Positions 5,735 to 6,687 of a stretch of 6,687 nt of DNA are shown one piece after another. The notes beneath the pieces are model-generated. The model had not been told where the DNA came from. It made no database searches and saw nothing but the letters and a program-made list of their open reading frames with translations. Source of the stretch: Omnitrophica WOR_2 bacterium GWA2_47_8 (lineage in GTDB: Bacteria > Omnitrophota > Gorgyraeia > Zapsychrales > GWA2-47-8); contig MHFY01000051.1 of assembly GCA_001805375.1 (NCBI GenBank), positions 6,877 to 13,563 of the forward strand. The letters are read 5' to 3'. The position numbers and the translations under genes were made by a program. The number at the start of each line of letters is the position of its first letter. Position 1 is the stretch's first letter.

Positions 5735-6438
5735 TCGATCGCCTTTTCCTGGTCCATAAAATAAGGGCTGGTGGCGATCGTGATAAATTTTGCCTGCTCT
5801 ATTAAATTGCGGATGGCCTTCACCTTTAAAGCTTCATCAATATACCGCAGGTCTTCAGAAAAGATATCCATATCGATGTCTAAAATAAACTCTTTGACCC
5901 AGCTTTCGGCGAATTTTTCAAAGCTCGCAGATGAATCAATGAACTCAACATTCGAAAAGATCCCGAGATCAAGCGCCGGCCTAATGAAATTACCCACGTT
6001 AAGAACATCATTAGTATATTCAAAGGCCTTCCTTAAATCAATAGCCTCTCGCGTAAAAGCGGGTTCTTTATCTGAAGGCCGCATATCGCGGTGCTGATCG
6101 ACATGCAAAAGCGGGACAGCCGGCTTGATTTTCCCTTTTTGAACGCCCCAGGCCCAGAAAAAGAACGCATGATTATGATTATCGAAGATAAAAATGTCTT
6201 TCCCGTCTTCCTGCCAATGGATAAAATTCTTAAGCCCGGGCTTATTGACCTCTTTTTCTTCGAAGACCTCACTGAAGGCAACCGCATCTCCTATCTTTAG
6301 ATCTTTAAAACTTCCTTCAATAAGAGGCGGGACATAAATTTTCTTATTTTTGCGTTTGGTATAAGAAAAGGCGTTATTGCCCACCGGCCCTTGGATCGTA
6401 AAACCATTATAAAATTTTTTGAGCTCTTCTATGTTCAT
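5713..6438 (-). CDS. UPF0489 family protein, possible arginase-fold metal-dependent hydrolase
   Basis: This 241-residue soluble protein matches UPF0489 (the family of human C5orf22). After a less conserved N-terminal 75 residues come IFDNHNHAFFFW (83-94), LLHVDQHRDM (110-119), NVGNFI (147-152), EFILDIDMDIFSE (183-195) and a late ITIATSPYF (219-227). The HxDxHxD cluster (His112, Asp114, His116, Asp118) and DxDxD cluster (Asp187, Asp189, Asp191) look like a binuclear metal site of the arginase/deacetylase type. That makes an amidohydrolase-like activity plausible, but no reaction is known to me. The 3' end overlaps DUF2203, so the two probably work or are regulated together. The start at 6438 is odd: there is no Shine-Dalgarno, and a long hairpin plus T-run ends right in front of it. 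The next in-frame ATG is only at Met119, inside the motif core, so it is not a good alternative. Confidence 0.88.
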   Translation of the reverse strand: MNIEELKKFYNGFTIQGPVGNNAFSYTKRKNKKIYVPPLIEGSFKDLKIGDAVAFSEVFEEKEVNKPGLKNFIHWQEDGKDIFIFDNHNHAFFFWAWGVQKGKIKPAVPLLHVDQHRDMRPSDKEPAFTREAIDLRKAFEYTNDVLNVGNFIRPALDLGIFSNVEFIDSSASFEKFAESWVKEFILDIDMDIFSEDLRYIDEALKVKAIRNLIEQAKFITIATSPYFMDQEKAIEWIMRIL

Positions 6439-6512
6439 AAAAAAAGAAGCCAGAAGCAGGAAGCCTGAAGTCCGAAAAATCTCCGACTTCTAACATCCTA
6501 CTTCTGACTTCT
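6439..6512 (-). terminator. Heptamer-repeat hairpin with T-run: terminator or attenuator ahead of UPF0489
   Basis: The arms 6445-6472 and 6485-6512 can form 22 pairs out of 28 positions around a 12-base loop (6473-6484), including runs of five (6445-6449/6508-6512), six (6451-6456/6501-6506), four and six pairs. Both arms have a 7-bp period: AGAAGCC-AGAAGCA-GGAAGCC-TGAAGTC on the left and TCCGACT-TCTAACA-TCCTACT-TCTGACT on the right. Read on the minus strand, the stem is followed by TTTTTTT and then the UPF0489 ATG. It starts 10 bases past the stop of the upstream gene (6523), so it fits an intrinsic terminator for that gene. Confidence 0.7.
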
Positions 6513-6522
6513 GATAAAAGTT

Positions 6523-6687
6523 TTACTTTCCCCGCTTCCCGCCGCTTCGATGCATGCCGCCCTGCCCCTTGCCGCGGCCGACCCCGGCGCCATGGTCGCG
6601 CACCCCTTGGTCATGACGGTCTTCCATTTTATCCCAGCGGTCTTCAGTTTTATCCTTGCGGTCTTCCATCCTATCCCAACGGTCTTC
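6523..6687 (-). CDS. C-terminal part of a highly charged heptad-repeat protein of unknown function
   Basis: The minus-strand frame entering from the right edge is open for 54 codons and ends in TAA at 6523-6525. The N-terminus lies outside the window. It consists of four seven-residue units, EDRWDRM, EDRKDKT, EDRWDKM and EDRHDQG, followed by a basic glycine-rich tail ending GGMHRSGGKRGK. The units alternate, one with Trp and one without, giving a 14-residue higher-order period. A very charged, probably helical or coiled-coil region is expected. I do not recognise a named family; small exported proteins with similar EDRRDR-type repeats occur in environmental bacteria, but no signal peptide can be checked here. 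The regular codon-level repeats and the downstream hairpin terminator support a real gene over chance. Confidence 0.75.
   Translation of the reverse strand, partial: EDRWDRMEDRKDKTEDRWDKMEDRHDQGVRDHGAGVGRGKGQGGMHRSGGKRGK
6604..6687 (-). repeat. Four 21-bp tandem repeats in the coding sequence
   Basis: Each 21-bp unit begins GAAGACCG on the minus strand (6667-6687, 6646-6666, 6625-6645, 6604-6624) and encodes EDRxDxx. Units 1 and 3 are most alike (TGGGATARRATG ends), indicating duplication of a 42-bp pair. The array runs off the window edge. Confidence 0.85.

Noticed and set aside
6604..6687. CRISPR array
   Set aside because: The 21-bp units are contiguous, without spacers, and are in frame with a codon-level repeat.

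Overview
The window looks like a stretch of chromosome from an uncultured Gram-negative bacterium. The evidence is an outer-membrane-type lipoprotein amidase, an exported HtrA-type protease, mid-range GC and mostly weak Shine-Dalgarno leaders. The gene style (an ABC ATPase-permease fusion, UPF0489 next to DUF2203, highly charged 'EDRWD' proteins, heptameric intergenic repeats) reminds me of Omnitrophota or a similar candidate phylum, but this is an impression and not a demonstrated placement.

Layout. A trypsin-like HtrA/Deg protease (minus, cut by the left edge at 1-633) is divergent from a LysM plus Amidase_2 lipoprotein (751-1581, plus). The amidase converges with an ABC exporter fusion (1582-3213, minus) with no base between their stop codons. 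Everything to the right is on the minus strand. In transcriptional order from the right edge it is: the C-terminus of a charged heptad-repeat protein (6523-6687), a hairpin plus T-run terminator (6439-6512), a UPF0489 protein (5713-6438) overlapping a DUF2203 protein (5336-5734), an AT-rich GIY-YIG nuclease fused to a PUA/EVE-like domain (4414-5211), exodeoxyribonuclease III (3504-4262) and the ABC exporter.

The three gaps between 3214 and 5335 each hold GC-rich palindromic DNA that the genes do not explain. Two of these elements (3235-3314 and 4317-4408) are clearly related: they share an AAGCGGGTGG end, equal spacing, and an 8-bp stem with a compensatory base-pair change. A third (5236-5322) has a similar end in the opposite orientation, so the foreign-looking GIY-YIG gene lies between inverted, inward-facing ends. 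A fourth, unrelated 147-bp element (3337-3483) is closed by a 19-bp inverted repeat. A second repeat type, with a 7-bp period (YAGARGT-like), forms the terminator hairpin at 6445-6512 and also appears inside the ABC gene at 2431-2449.

Functional themes are the cell envelope (protease, amidase, exporter) and DNA metabolism (ExoIII, GIY-YIG nuclease). The most interesting part is 4317-5322: a putative modified-DNA-directed nuclease gene framed by structured repeats.
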